Shown here piece after piece: positions 17,068-25,017 of a stretch of 64,000 nt of DNA. The stretch covers positions 991,387 through 1,055,386 of the forward strand of contig NZ_HG931173.1 of the NCBI RefSeq assembly GCF_000582785.1. The letters run 5' to 3'. Every line of letters starts with the position of its first letter. Position 1 is the stretch's first letter. The position numbers and the translations under genes were made by a program. Under the pieces are notes generated by a model. That model saw only the letters and a program-made list of their open reading frames with translations, ran no database searches and was not told the DNA's origin. The stretch comes from Candidatus Blastococcus massiliensis AP3. Lineage in GTDB: Bacteria; Actinomycetota; Actinomycetes; Mycobacteriales; Geodermatophilaceae.

Positions 17068-17563
17068 CACCCCGCGGCTCGACGTCCCGAGCGGTGGCCC
17101 GCGGCGGTTCACCGTCCTCCCCCGGCTGAACCCCGACGCCGTGGGGGCCGGCGCCGAGGCGGTCGCACGGTTCCTCGGCACCGGCCGCTACCTGGCCTGG
17201 CAGACGATCTTCGTGATCGTCTGGATCACGCTCAACGTCGTCGCGGTGACGTACCGCTGGGACCCCTACCCGTTCATCCTGCTCAACCTTGCGTTCTCGA
17301 CGCAGGCTGCCTACGCGGCTCCGCTGATCCTGCTGGCGCAGAACCGGCAGACCGACCGCGACCGGGTGCAGGCCGAGGAGGACCGGGCCCGCGCGGCCTC
17401 CGTCCGCGCCGACACGGAGTACCTGGCCCGCGAGATCGCCTCGCTCCGGGTCGCGGTCGGCGAGCTGGCCACCCGCGACTTCATCCGCGGCGAGCTGAAC
17501 CGGATGAACAGCGACGACGGCGACGATCGTCGCGAGAAGCGGCGCCGCGACCCGGTGACCTGA
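17060..17563 (+). CDS. DUF1003 membrane protein (Rv1231c-like)
   Basis: A 167-residue protein with two hydrophobic helices (about residues 50-70 and 75-95; YLAWQTIFVIVWITLNV and PFILLNLAFSTQAAYAAPLIL) followed by a coiled-coil-like charged tail rich in Arg and Glu. DUF1003 proteins are small inner-membrane proteins of unknown function. The start GTG overlaps the end of the CBS/MgtE_N gene, so translation is probably coupled and the two products may act together in divalent-cation homeostasis (inference from pairing). Confidence 0.87.
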   Translation: MADTPRLDVPSGGPRRFTVLPRLNPDAVGAGAEAVARFLGTGRYLAWQTIFVIVWITLNVVAVTYRWDPYPFILLNLAFSTQAAYAAPLILLAQNRQTDRDRVQAEEDRARAASVRADTEYLAREIASLRVAVGELATRDFIRGELNRMNSDDGDDRREKRRRDPVT

Positions 17564-17570
17564 GGCCGCC

Positions 17571-18041
17571 TCACGCGGCCAGGCGGTCCGCCGCCCGGTC
17601 CAGCCGGCCACCGACCGGGCGGGCGGAGGTGGCAGCGGCCAGGCCCGTCGTCGGCATGTCGACGTAGACGCTCTCGGCCCGGGCCACCTCGTAGGTCTCG
17701 TGCCAGACGCCCACCGCGCCCGGGACCCGGCGGGCCCGCCGGTTGAACGCTGCCCACGCCGGCCGGTGCGCGGCCTCGCGGTCCCCGGCGTAGCGGTAGA
17801 CGTCCTCCGTCCGTCGCCAGTACTGCACGAGGAGAGGGCCGCCCGGCCCGAGGGTCATGCGGGAACCCAGGAACCCCGACGACGGGTCGCGGGCGAGCTC
17901 GCGGAGCATCCGCGGCATGGCGAGGAAGGCGGGGAGCCACGCGTCGGGCCGCCACGGCTTGTTGATGCGCATGCCGATGAGGAAGACCGTCAGGTCTCCG
18001 GCGTGGTCGTGGGTCCAGCGTCCGCGGGCGATGCGTGCCAT
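17571..18041 (-). CDS. DUF4188 family protein (putative monooxygenase fold)
   Basis: A 156-residue protein beginning MARIARGRWTHDHAGDLTVFLIGMRINKPWRPDAW, typical of DUF4188, a ferredoxin-like/dimeric alpha-beta-barrel family sometimes annotated as monooxygenase or phenylacetaldoxime dehydratase-like. No heme or metal ligand is obvious. AAGGAG stands six bases before ATG 18041. It is divergent from a MerR regulator across a 71-base region that carries two direct repeats, which suggests it is that regulator's target. Confidence 0.8.
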   Translation of the reverse strand: MARIARGRWTHDHAGDLTVFLIGMRINKPWRPDAWLPAFLAMPRMLRELARDPSSGFLGSRMTLGPGGPLLVQYWRRTEDVYRYAGDREAAHRPAWAAFNRRARRVPGAVGVWHETYEVARAESVYVDMPTTGLAAATSARPVGGRLDRAADRLAA

Positions 18042-18058
18042 GTCGGGCTCCTTCGTTG

Positions 18059-18100
18059 GAGAGTGGTAGTATCCAACGTAGAGAGTGCCACTATCCAACG
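18059..18100. promoter_or_regulatory. Tandem 20-bp operator repeats between DUF4188 and MerR genes
   Basis: Two direct repeats, 18059-18078 and 18081-18100, share 17 of 20 bases: both begin GAGAGTG and end TATCCAACG, differing only in the middle. Spacing is 22 bp, about two helix turns. The first also forms GTTGGA/TCCAAC outer arms (18055-18077). Confidence 0.65.
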
Positions 18101-18112
18101 CAAGGGAGTTCC

Positions 18113-18730
18113 GTGCAGATCTCCGAACTGGCCCGCCGGGCCGACCTCCCGGTCGCGACGGTGAAGTACTACCTGCGCGAGGGGCTGGTGCCGCAGGGAG
18201 AACTCACCGGGGCCACCCGCGCCCGGTACGACGAGGACCACCTGGCGCGGCTGCGACTGGTCCGCGCACTGACGGGACCTGGCGGCCTGTCGGTCGCCGC
18301 GGCCCGGGAGGTCCTCGCCGCGGTCGACGCGCCGGCCGGCTCGGTGCACGAGGCGCTCGGCGCGGCGCACCGCGCCCTCCCGCCCCCGTCCGGTGACGCG
18401 CCACCGGACGTGGCCGAGGCCCGCGCGCACCTGGAGCGCTGGGGATGGCGGGTCGCCCCTGACTCCCCCGCCCTGCACACCCTCGCCGGCGCGTTGCAGG
18501 CCCTGCGGGCGGCCGGTTTCCCCGCGTCCGAGGACCTGCTGGATCGGTACGCACGAGCCGCCGGCGAGATCGGCCGGCAGGACGTCGCCGACGTGCCCTC
18601 GGACTCCGTCGCGGAGGCCGTGCGCTTCGTCGTGGTCAACACCGTCCTGCTGGAGCCGGTGCTCCTGGCGCTGCGCCGGCTGGCGCAGGAGGACGGCTCC
18701 GGCCGTCGCTTCACCGGCGGCGCGGGCTGA
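18113..18730 (+). CDS. MerR family transcriptional regulator
   Basis: A 205-residue regulator with an N-terminal winged helix-turn-helix (ISELARRADLPVATVKYYLREGLVP, residues 3-27) followed by RYDEDHLARLRLVRAL, typical of MerR proteins. The C-terminal domain (residues 75-205) is Ala/Leu-rich and helical and resembles a TetR-like or effector-binding helical bundle; it has no metal-binding cysteine set. AAGGGAG is four bases before GTG 18113. Tandem operators upstream imply it controls itself and the divergent DUF4188 gene. Confidence 0.88.
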   Translation: MQISELARRADLPVATVKYYLREGLVPQGELTGATRARYDEDHLARLRLVRALTGPGGLSVAAAREVLAAVDAPAGSVHEALGAAHRALPPPSGDAPPDVAEARAHLERWGWRVAPDSPALHTLAGALQALRAAGFPASEDLLDRYARAAGEIGRQDVADVPSDSVAEAVRFVVVNTVLLEPVLLALRRLAQEDGSGRRFTGGAG

Positions 18731-18745
18731 CGTGGCGCCGGGCGG

Positions 18746-19063
18746 TCAGCCGGTGAGGACGTGCACCCCCGCGCCGGTGGCGCCGGCGAGGACGATGACC
18801 ACGATGAACGGCGCGCGCAGGGCCAGCGCGAGCGCCGCGACGGCGAGGCCCGCCAGCCGGCCGTCGACCACGATCCGGTCGTCGCTGGTCAGGCCCTGCA
18901 CCGCGACCAGGGCCGCGAGCAGGGCGGCAGGGACGAAGTCGACGACGCGCGCGACCCACGGCTGCTCCACCCAGGCCGCCGGCACCGAGAGCCCGGCCAG
19001 CTTGAGCAGATAGCAGCCGACCGACGCCACCACGACCGCCGCCCACAACGTGGTCGCGCTCAT
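18746..19063 (-). CDS. azlD: AzlD family branched-chain amino acid transport protein
   Basis: A 105-residue membrane protein with three to four helices (starts MSATTLWAAVVVASVGCYLLKL; contains FVPAALLAALVAVQ). It pairs with AzlC to export branched-chain amino acids or analogues (BrnFE/YgaZH type). Its ATG lies in an ATGA overlap with the azlC stop, so translation is coupled and a 1:1 complex is likely. Confidence 0.88.
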   Translation of the reverse strand: MSATTLWAAVVVASVGCYLLKLAGLSVPAAWVEQPWVARVVDFVPAALLAALVAVQGLTSDDRIVVDGRLAGLAVAALALALRAPFIVVIVLAGATGAGVHVLTG

Positions 19064-19755
19064 GTCGGCCGCTCCGCCGTGCGCGGCCGGCCGGCCAGCG
19101 CGACGGCGACCACCGCCGCGATCACCTGCACCCCGGCCGGGACGAACGGCGTCAGCGCCAGCGCGACCACCGCTCCCCCGACGGCGACCCGCCGCTGCAC
19201 CGCCGCCTCGGCCGACCCCTTCCGCAGCCGGGGCCAGAGGAGGGCGAGGAACGCGGCCGGGACGACGGAGTCCAGCGCCGCCTCCGCGGTGCTGCCGAGC
19301 CCGGACGCGCCCAGAGCGCCGACCAGGGTCATGGCGTTCCAGCCGAGGTAGATCGTCGCCCCGGTGGCCCAGAACGCCAGCCGCCCGAGCTCCCGGTCCG
19401 GTGCCGCCACGGCCATCGCCGTCGTCTCGTCGATCACCCAGTGCGCCGCACCGGCCCGGCGGAGCAGACCACGGGGAGCCAGGACCGGAGCCATCCGGAC
19501 GCCGTAGACGGTGTTGCGCGTCCCCAGCAGCAGCGCACTGCCGACGGCGGCCGGCGCGCTGCCACCGGCCCCGAGGACGCCGACCATGGCGAACTGCGAC
19601 GCACCGGTGAACATCAGCGCGGAGAGCGTCATGGCCTGCCAGACGTCCAGGCCGGCGGCGTCGGCGGCCGCACCGAACGCGATGCCGTAGAGCCCGACCG
19701 CCACCCCCAGCCCGATGGCGTCGCGCAGGACCGTGGAGCGTGCGGGGTCGGACAC
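19060..19755 (-). CDS. azlC: AzlC family branched-chain amino acid exporter subunit
   Basis: A 231-residue membrane protein. Family motifs are GLYGIAFGAAADAAGLDVWQA, MTLSALMFTGASQFAMVGVLGAGG and GTRNTVYGVRMAPVL in the first half, with hydrophobic helices throughout. GTG 19755 is chosen because a TAGCCT box lies eight bases upstream and the family N-terminus starts here; the longer frame to 19932 has no similarity. It forms an azlC-azlD operon divergent from mrp. An Lrp-type regulator often accompanies such pairs but none is adjacent. Confidence 0.88.
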   Translation of the reverse strand: MSDPARSTVLRDAIGLGVAVGLYGIAFGAAADAAGLDVWQAMTLSALMFTGASQFAMVGVLGAGGSAPAAVGSALLLGTRNTVYGVRMAPVLAPRGLLRRAGAAHWVIDETTAMAVAAPDRELGRLAFWATGATIYLGWNAMTLVGALGASGLGSTAEAALDSVVPAAFLALLWPRLRKGSAEAAVQRRVAVGGAVVALALTPFVPAGVQVIAAVVAVALAGRPRTAERPT

Positions 19756-19763
19756 GTCCGCAG

Positions 19764-19769
19764 AGGCTA
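19764..19769 (-). promoter_or_regulatory. Leaderless -10 box for azlC
   Basis: TAGCCT on the minus strand, eight bases before GTG 19755, no Shine-Dalgarno. Confidence 0.45.
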
Positions 19770-19852
19770 GGCGGCGCCCGGCGCCCGGCGCACGACACCG
19801 GGCTGAGGAGCAGATCACCCCTGCGCTCGGCGGCGCTCGTCCCCGGCCGCCG

Positions 19853-19858
19853 TACAGT
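19853..19858 (+). promoter_or_regulatory. Candidate -10 box for mrp
   Basis: TACAGT about 82 bases upstream of ATG 19941, giving a leader of about 75 bases that carries a GAAGGAGA ribosome site. Confidence 0.35.
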
Positions 19859-19940
19859 GGCGACGTCCCGAGTGCGCAGGCTCCGCTCCTGTCGCGGCCG
19901 GCCACCCTCGGGTCCCCCGTCGAAGGAGACACGCACCCCG

Positions 19941-21092
19941 ATGACCGACACCATGACCGGCAGCCCGGCGCTCGACGCCATCACCGCCGCTCTGGCCACC
20001 GTCCAGGACCCCGAGATCAACCGCCCGCTGACCGAGCTGGGCATGGTCAAGGACGTCCAGATCGGCGCGGACGGTGCCGTGCGCGTCGAGGTCTACCTGA
20101 CCGTCGCCGGCTGCCCGATGCGCGAGACCATCACCAACCGGGTGACCCAGGCGGTCGGCGCCGTCGCGGGTGTGACCTCGGTCCGGGTCGAGCTGGACGT
20201 CATGAACGACGAGCAGCGCGCCGAGCTGCGCAAGACCGTCCGCGGCACCGACGTCGCCGACCCGGTCATCCCCTTCGCCCAGCCCGGCTCGCTGACGCGC
20301 GTCTACGCGGTGGCGTCGGGCAAGGGCGGCGTCGGCAAGTCCTCGGTCACGGTGAACCTGGCCGCCGCGCTGGCCAAGCGCGGCCTGTCCGTCGGCGTCG
20401 TGGACGCCGACATCTACGGCCACTCGGTGCCGCGGATGCTGGGCACCGAGGAGAAGCCCACGCAGGTCGACAGCATGATCATGCCGCCGCAGGCCCTCGG
20501 GGTGAAGCTCATCTCGATCGGCATGTTCACCCCGGGCAACACCCCGGTCGTGTGGCGCGGGCCGATGCTGCACCGCGCGCTGCAGCAGTTCCTCGCCGAC
20601 GTGTGGTGGGGCGACCTGGACGTCCTCCTGCTGGACCTCCCCCCGGGCACCGGCGACGTCGCGATCTCGATCGCACAGCTGCTGCCCAACGCCGAGATCC
20701 TCATCGTCACGACACCGCAGCTCGCCGCCGCCGAGGTGGCCGAGCGCGCGGGTGCGATCGCGACGCAGACCCACCAGCAGGTCGTCGGCGTCATCGAGAA
20801 CATGTCGTGGCTGGAGCTCCCCGACGGTTCGCGCATGGAGATCTTCGGTTCCGGCGGCGGTGAGGCGGTCTCCGACGCGCTGACCAAGACCCTCGGTGCC
20901 CGCGTGCCGGTGCTGGGGCAGATCCCGCTCGACACGCGACTGCGGGAGTGCGGCGACGCCGGTGCACCGATCGTCCTGACCGAGCCGGACTCCCCGGCCG
21001 CACAGGCCCTCATCAAGATCGCCGACGGGCTGGCCAGCCGTCAGCGCGGGCTCTCGGGCATGTCGCTGGGTCTCACCCCCGTCAAACGCTGA
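19941..21092 (+). CDS. mrp: Mrp/NBP35 family iron-sulfur cluster carrier ATPase
   Basis: A 383-residue cytosolic P-loop protein involved in Fe-S cluster delivery. An MIP18/DUF59 domain spans about residues 10-100 and includes GCPM; the ParA/MinD-type ATPase starts at 121 with deviant Walker A GKGGVGKS (127-134), then DADIYGHSVPRMLG and LLDLPPGTGD. The CxxC normally found after GVIENMS is missing here (reads LELPDGSRMEIFGSGGGE), as I recall for the M. tuberculosis homologue Rv1229c. ATG 19941 follows GAAGGAGA. Confidence 0.9.
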   Translation: MTDTMTGSPALDAITAALATVQDPEINRPLTELGMVKDVQIGADGAVRVEVYLTVAGCPMRETITNRVTQAVGAVAGVTSVRVELDVMNDEQRAELRKTVRGTDVADPVIPFAQPGSLTRVYAVASGKGGVGKSSVTVNLAAALAKRGLSVGVVDADIYGHSVPRMLGTEEKPTQVDSMIMPPQALGVKLISIGMFTPGNTPVVWRGPMLHRALQQFLADVWWGDLDVLLLDLPPGTGDVAISIAQLLPNAEILIVTTPQLAAAEVAERAGAIATQTHQQVVGVIENMSWLELPDGSRMEIFGSGGGEAVSDALTKTLGARVPVLGQIPLDTRLRECGDAGAPIVLTEPDSPAAQALIKIADGLASRQRGLSGMSLGLTPVKR

Positions 21093-21106
21093 CATCTCTG
21101 CACCCG

Positions 21107-21174
21107 CTTCTGGGGTGTTCCTCCCGTTCACGGGGTCCTGCAGGACCCTCGGAGCGGAAGGGACACCCCAGAAG
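21107..21174. repeat. 68-nt imperfect palindrome without a loop
   Basis: Dyad centre between 21140 and 21141. Outer 12 bp pair perfectly (CTTCTGGGGTGT with ACACCCCAGAAG), the inner GGGTCCTG/CAGGACCC pair perfectly, and the middle pairs with four mismatches or so plus wobbles. It lies between mrp and the SRPBCC gene and abuts the latter's TACGTT box; it may serve as mrp terminator, operator, or mobile palindromic repeat. Confidence 0.6.
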
Positions 21175-21180
21175 TACGTT
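21175..21180 (+). promoter_or_regulatory. Leaderless -10 box for the SRPBCC gene
   Basis: TACGTT, six bases before ATG 21187, directly following the 68-nt palindrome, which therefore covers the -35 region. Confidence 0.45.
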
Positions 21181-21186
21181 CAGGGC

Positions 21187-21651
21187 ATGAGCGACGACGC
21201 GCAGGTCAGCGGCACGATCACCATCGACGCCCCACCCGAGGTGGTCTTCGCGATCCTCGCCGACCCGAAGCAGCACTCGCGGATCGACGGCTCCGGATCC
21301 GTGGGCTCGGTGATCGCCGCCCCCGACCGGCTCACCGCGACGGGCGACACCTTCTCCGTGCACATGAAGCTCTTCGGACTCCCCTACCGGATCCGCAACC
21401 GGGTGGTCGAGTTCGAGGAGAACCGGCGGATCGCCTGGCGGCACTTCACCGCCAACCGCTGGCGCTACGAGCTCGAGCCCACGGCCGACGGCGGCACGAC
21501 GGTCACCGAGACGTTCGACGCCTCGCGGGCCGACCGGGTCACCGACACCGTCGTGCGGGCGGCGAAGTTCCCGGAGCGCAACCGCGCGGGCATCGTCGCC
21601 ACGCTGCAGCGGCTCAAGCAGGCCGCCGAGGCCGACGCCGCCCGGCCCTGA
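21187..21651 (+). CDS. SRPBCC family protein (polyketide cyclase/dehydrase-like)
   Basis: A 154-residue START-like hydrophobic-ligand-binding fold. It begins with the beta strand SGTITIDAPPEVVFAILADPKQHSRIDGSG and continues with VVEFEENRRIAWRHF and YELEPTADGGTTVTETFDAS, ending in a long amphipathic helix, all typical of the family. Ligand and function are unknown. It is monocistronic between a 68-nt palindrome and a 14-bp terminator. Confidence 0.87.
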   Translation: MSDDAQVSGTITIDAPPEVVFAILADPKQHSRIDGSGSVGSVIAAPDRLTATGDTFSVHMKLFGLPYRIRNRVVEFEENRRIAWRHFTANRWRYELEPTADGGTTVTETFDASRADRVTDTVVRAAKFPERNRAGIVATLQRLKQAAEADAARP

Positions 21652-21658
21652 ACGTGCA

Positions 21659-21690
21659 CCGCCCCCTCCTCCGGCTGGAGGAGGGGGCGG
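21659..21690. terminator. Bidirectional terminator hairpin
   Basis: A perfect 14-bp stem (21659-21672 with 21677-21690) with a GGCT loop between convergent genes. Confidence 0.85.
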
Positions 21691-21706
21691 CGACGCGCGT
21701 CGGCAG

Positions 21707-24448
21707 CTACCGGAGCGTGAAGACGGCGGTGTACTGCTTGCCGTCGTCGAGGCGGATGAACAGCTGGTAGCTGCCCGCCGCCATGCCCTTGGTCGACAGG
21801 TTGTAGACGTACTGCTCGTCCGACAGCCGGAACACGTTGCCCGTGTTGGCCGACCCTGGCGAGGTGGCTTCCTGTTCCGCCTCCTGCCCCGATCCCAGTG
21901 CCTGGATGTCGTAGCTGCGGACCGTGGACAACGTGGCGCGCGCCGTGGTGACGGGCTGCCCGGCGAAGTCGGTGACTCCGAACTTCACCGGCACGGTGCC
22001 GCCGGCCTTGAACACGCTCGAGCCGTCGGCGTTGATCGGCTGCCGGATCTCGCCGTAGGCGTAGATCACCGTGTACGCGAAGGACACCGTGCGGCTGTTG
22101 CCGGCCTCATCCGTGGTGGTGACGTCGAACGTCTTGTCCCCGACGGACGAGGTGTCCAGCGTCAGCGGGCCGTCGCACTCGGCGACGCCGGAGCCGCCGT
22201 CCTCGTCGGTGCACTCGAAGAGGGCGTCGACCGGCTGACCCAGCTTGTACTCGATCGCGGCGTGCGGCGAGCTCACCGTCGGCGCCGTCACGTCGACGAC
22301 CTCGTAGGTGACGGTCTCCGTCGTCGTGTTGCCCGCGCGGTCGGTGCCGGTCACCGTGAACGTCTTCGTACCGAGAGTCGAGGTGTCGATCTGCTCGCCG
22401 ACGCCGACGCTGCCCTTGCAGTAGCCGTCCTCGATGCCGGAGCCACCCTCGTCGTCCTCACAGACGAAGTCGGCGAGGACCTCGGCCTGGTGGGGGTACT
22501 TCGCCCCGTTCTCCGGACCCGTCACCGTGACGGTCGGAGCGGTCACGTCGAGCACCGTGTAGACGCGGGTGAGGAAGTCGGTGTTCCCGGCATTGTCGCT
22601 CGCGTCGACCCGGAACTCGTGGTCGCCGATGGTGCCGGTGGGCACGGGGGCGCCGTCAGGGACGGTCCCCGCACAGGTGGCCAGGCCGGAGCCGCCCGGC
22701 TCGTCGGTGCAGGCGTAGTCCGCCTCTACGACCTGGCGGCGGTCGAAGGAGGCACCCGCCCCTGGGCTGTCGAGCGTGATGGTCGGGGGCGTCACGTCCA
22801 CGACGGTGTACTCGCGGGTGACCGTGGTGGTGTTCCCGGCACCGTCGGTCGCGGTGACGGTGAAGGTCTTGGTGCCGACGGTGCTGGTGTCGATCACCGT
22901 GCCGTCCGCGACCGTGCCGACGCAGCTGTCGACGTCCGAGCCGCCCGCGTCGGAGCAGCTGAAGGACGCCTCCACCGCCTCGTTCTGGACGAACGTGGCA
23001 CCGGGGGCCGGCGTGACGGCGTGCGCCTGCGGAGCGGTCTTGTCGAGGCGGACCGGCTGGATCGTGCTGGCGCTGAGGTTGCCGTTGCCGTCGAGGGCGC
23101 GCACCTCGACGTGGGACGTGCCCTCGCTGGAGATGGTCACGGTGCCGAGGGTGGCGCTGATCGAGCGGGTCCAGGCACCGACGCTGCCGTCGGGCGCGTG
23201 GACCCGGTGTTCGAAGCCCCGGACGCCGTTCGCGTCGCTGGCGGAGCGGCTCACCGAGACGTTCGCCCGGTGCCAGCCGTTCCCGTTGGCCGGCGTGGTC
23301 GGCGTGACGGTGACGGTCGGCGCCGTCCGGTCGCGGAAGTCGTAGCCGGACTCGAACGCGTATCGCGCGAGCTTCTGCTGGCCGGCGAAGGACGGGTGGA
23401 AGTGGTCCTGGGTGCTGATGTCACGGTCGACGAAGTTCCACTGGGAGGTGTTGCTCGTCAGGGTCGTGCCGTTCGGGCGGTTGGCCGACATGTTGAACAC
23501 GGCGTTCTCGTCGAAGCGGCAGCGCAGGACGTTCGCGCACTCCGCCTTGAGGACGTTGTTGAAGTCGATCGCGCGCTGTCGCACCCGCAACCGGCGGGCC
23601 TCGGAGCCGTGCGACGCCTGCGGGGTGGGGCCGGCGTTACGTGGGTTGGACGGGTCCTGCAGGAGGCTGCGGCAGGGGATGACCGAGCCGAACAGCCCGT
23701 CCCAGAACTGCCGCGCCCAGAAGGTGCCGTTGTCCTGGCTGCCACGGGCCGGGCGCGGGCCGGCCGCCGTGGAGTTGAACGGCCAGACGCCGAAGCTCTC
23801 GCCCTGGTGGGCGGCGCCGCGGAGGTACCAGAGGTTGTAGATGTCCGGCACCGAGTACACCGTCACCAACGTCTCCGGACGGTTCTCCTGCAGCCACTGC
23901 AGCCCTGCCCTCAGCTGGGCGCGGTAGTCGGCCACCGACGTCATCTCGGCCTCGGAGGGACGGCAGAGGTCGTTGCCACCCATCTGCACGAGCACGAGAC
24001 CCGTGCCGGCCGGCACCGACCGCGCCTGGGCGAGGAAGTCGTTCCGCATGTTGGCGCCGTTGGCGGACAGGTTGATGCCCTGCGCCCCGGCGCCGCCCGG
24101 CAGGGCCCGGACGCGCTGCAGGTAGCTGTTCAGGCCCGACCAGTCACCCGTGGCCCAGGAGTTCCGCAGCCGGGGAGAGCCGATACCGCCGTCCTGCACG
24201 TTCAGCGAGGCGCCGCCGTCGTCGGAGCCGGTGCCCTGGGAGATGGAGTCGCCGAGGACCGCGATCGAGGCCGGCGGACCGGTGCGGGCCGGCGTGCTGG
24301 CCGGCGCCGTCGCCTGGACCGTGGCGAGCTGGACCGCAGGAGCGGCGGGCTCGGCGGGAACGACGTCGACGGCGGTGACCGTCAGCGCGGTGGCCGCGAC
24401 GAGGGCGCCCAGCATGCGGCGGGCGCGTCGGGGATGTGACCTGTTCAC
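21707..24448 (-). CDS. Secreted SGNH/GDSL esterase with Ig-like repeats and PxKF domain
   Basis: A 913-residue exported protein. A signal peptide (RRMLGALVAATALTVTAV, residues about 9-26) precedes an SGNH hydrolase domain of about 330 residues with the catalytic Ser in GDSIS, GGND in block III and the Asp-His pair in DHFHPS. Then come five or so Ig-like modules of about 75 residues with repeated GTKTFTVTxTDxAGNTTT motifs and paired cysteines, and a C-terminal PxKF domain containing GGTVPVKFGV. The likely role is extracellular ester or deacetylation activity on polysaccharide or wall polymers, the Ig modules acting as spacers. GTG 24448 follows GGAAGG by six bases. Confidence 0.85.
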   Translation of the reverse strand: MNRSHPRRARRMLGALVAATALTVTAVDVVPAEPAAPAVQLATVQATAPASTPARTGPPASIAVLGDSISQGTGSDDGGASLNVQDGGIGSPRLRNSWATGDWSGLNSYLQRVRALPGGAGAQGINLSANGANMRNDFLAQARSVPAGTGLVLVQMGGNDLCRPSEAEMTSVADYRAQLRAGLQWLQENRPETLVTVYSVPDIYNLWYLRGAAHQGESFGVWPFNSTAAGPRPARGSQDNGTFWARQFWDGLFGSVIPCRSLLQDPSNPRNAGPTPQASHGSEARRLRVRQRAIDFNNVLKAECANVLRCRFDENAVFNMSANRPNGTTLTSNTSQWNFVDRDISTQDHFHPSFAGQQKLARYAFESGYDFRDRTAPTVTVTPTTPANGNGWHRANVSVSRSASDANGVRGFEHRVHAPDGSVGAWTRSISATLGTVTISSEGTSHVEVRALDGNGNLSASTIQPVRLDKTAPQAHAVTPAPGATFVQNEAVEASFSCSDAGGSDVDSCVGTVADGTVIDTSTVGTKTFTVTATDGAGNTTTVTREYTVVDVTPPTITLDSPGAGASFDRRQVVEADYACTDEPGGSGLATCAGTVPDGAPVPTGTIGDHEFRVDASDNAGNTDFLTRVYTVLDVTAPTVTVTGPENGAKYPHQAEVLADFVCEDDEGGSGIEDGYCKGSVGVGEQIDTSTLGTKTFTVTGTDRAGNTTTETVTYEVVDVTAPTVSSPHAAIEYKLGQPVDALFECTDEDGGSGVAECDGPLTLDTSSVGDKTFDVTTTDEAGNSRTVSFAYTVIYAYGEIRQPINADGSSVFKAGGTVPVKFGVTDFAGQPVTTARATLSTVRSYDIQALGSGQEAEQEATSPGSANTGNVFRLSDEQYVYNLSTKGMAAGSYQLFIRLDDGKQYTAVFTLR

Positions 24449-24546
24449 AGAAGACCTTCCACAAGGGACACGTGAGCGCGCCATCACGGAGGGCGCTGGT
24501 TTCGCTGGGCAACTTATAGCAGCGAACGCGGACATCTGTGTCCCGT

Positions 24547-24560
24547 GTCACCCCTGTGAC
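24547..24560. promoter_or_regulatory. Inverted repeat upstream of the secreted esterase gene
   Basis: GTCAC-CCCT-GTGAC, perfect five-base arms, about 100 bases upstream of GTG 24448 and just upstream of a TATAAG box (minus strand). Candidate regulator site for a cell-envelope gene; identity of the factor unknown. Confidence 0.35.
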
Positions 24561-24607
24561 GCAAGCGACGTTTAGCGGCTCGACACGCCGACCGGCGACC
24601 GGCGACC

Positions 24608-24964
24608 TCAGGTCGCGTCGGGGTCGAACGGGGGCGGCACCGCGCGGTCACGGGGGCGGGCGACGACCGGTGCGCGGGTCGCGCCAGAGTTCTGCTGCGT
24701 GGACGGCCGCTCGTCGTCCTCGAAGAGCTGACTCCGGATGAACGTCCTCGGGTGGTACTTCCGCAGGTCGATGTCGCGCAGCTCGGGCAGGTCGTCACCG
24801 AGGCCGTCGTTCACCTGCGTGCGGACGTCGGTGATCGCCGCGCGCAGCTTCTTCAGCCCCGTGGCCGCGTCCTTGGCCAGGTGCGGCAGCCGCTCGGGAC
24901 CGAAGATGAACAGCGCCGCGAGTGCCAGGACCATGATCTCGCCCCAGCCGATCGAGTCGAACAC
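24608..24964 (-). CDS. tatB: Sec-independent translocase subunit TatB
   Basis: A 118-residue protein with the N-terminal helix FDSIGWGEIMVLALAALFIFGPERLPHLAKDA: a short periplasmic end, one membrane helix, the FGP hinge and an amphipathic helix, then a charged, Pro-rich tail. TatB, with TatC, forms the Tat substrate receptor. The Glu after the hinge and the tail length fit TatB better than TatA, and the position next to sigE-rseA-htrA matches Rv1224 of M. tuberculosis. GTG 24964 follows GGAGAGG. tatA and tatC are not in the window. Confidence 0.92.
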   Translation of the reverse strand: MFDSIGWGEIMVLALAALFIFGPERLPHLAKDAATGLKKLRAAITDVRTQVNDGLGDDLPELRDIDLRKYHPRTFIRSQLFEDDERPSTQQNSGATRAPVVARPRDRAVPPPFDPDAT

Positions 24965-25017
24965 CGCCGCCCCCTCTCCGTGGCCCCCAGGGTAGGCGGC
25001 CGGATTCCGGCCCTTCC

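Noticed and set aside
22262-24439. 725-residue plus-strand open frame opposite the secreted esterase
   Set aside because: Shadow of the esterase gene; no motif, no ribosome site, composition atypical of protein.
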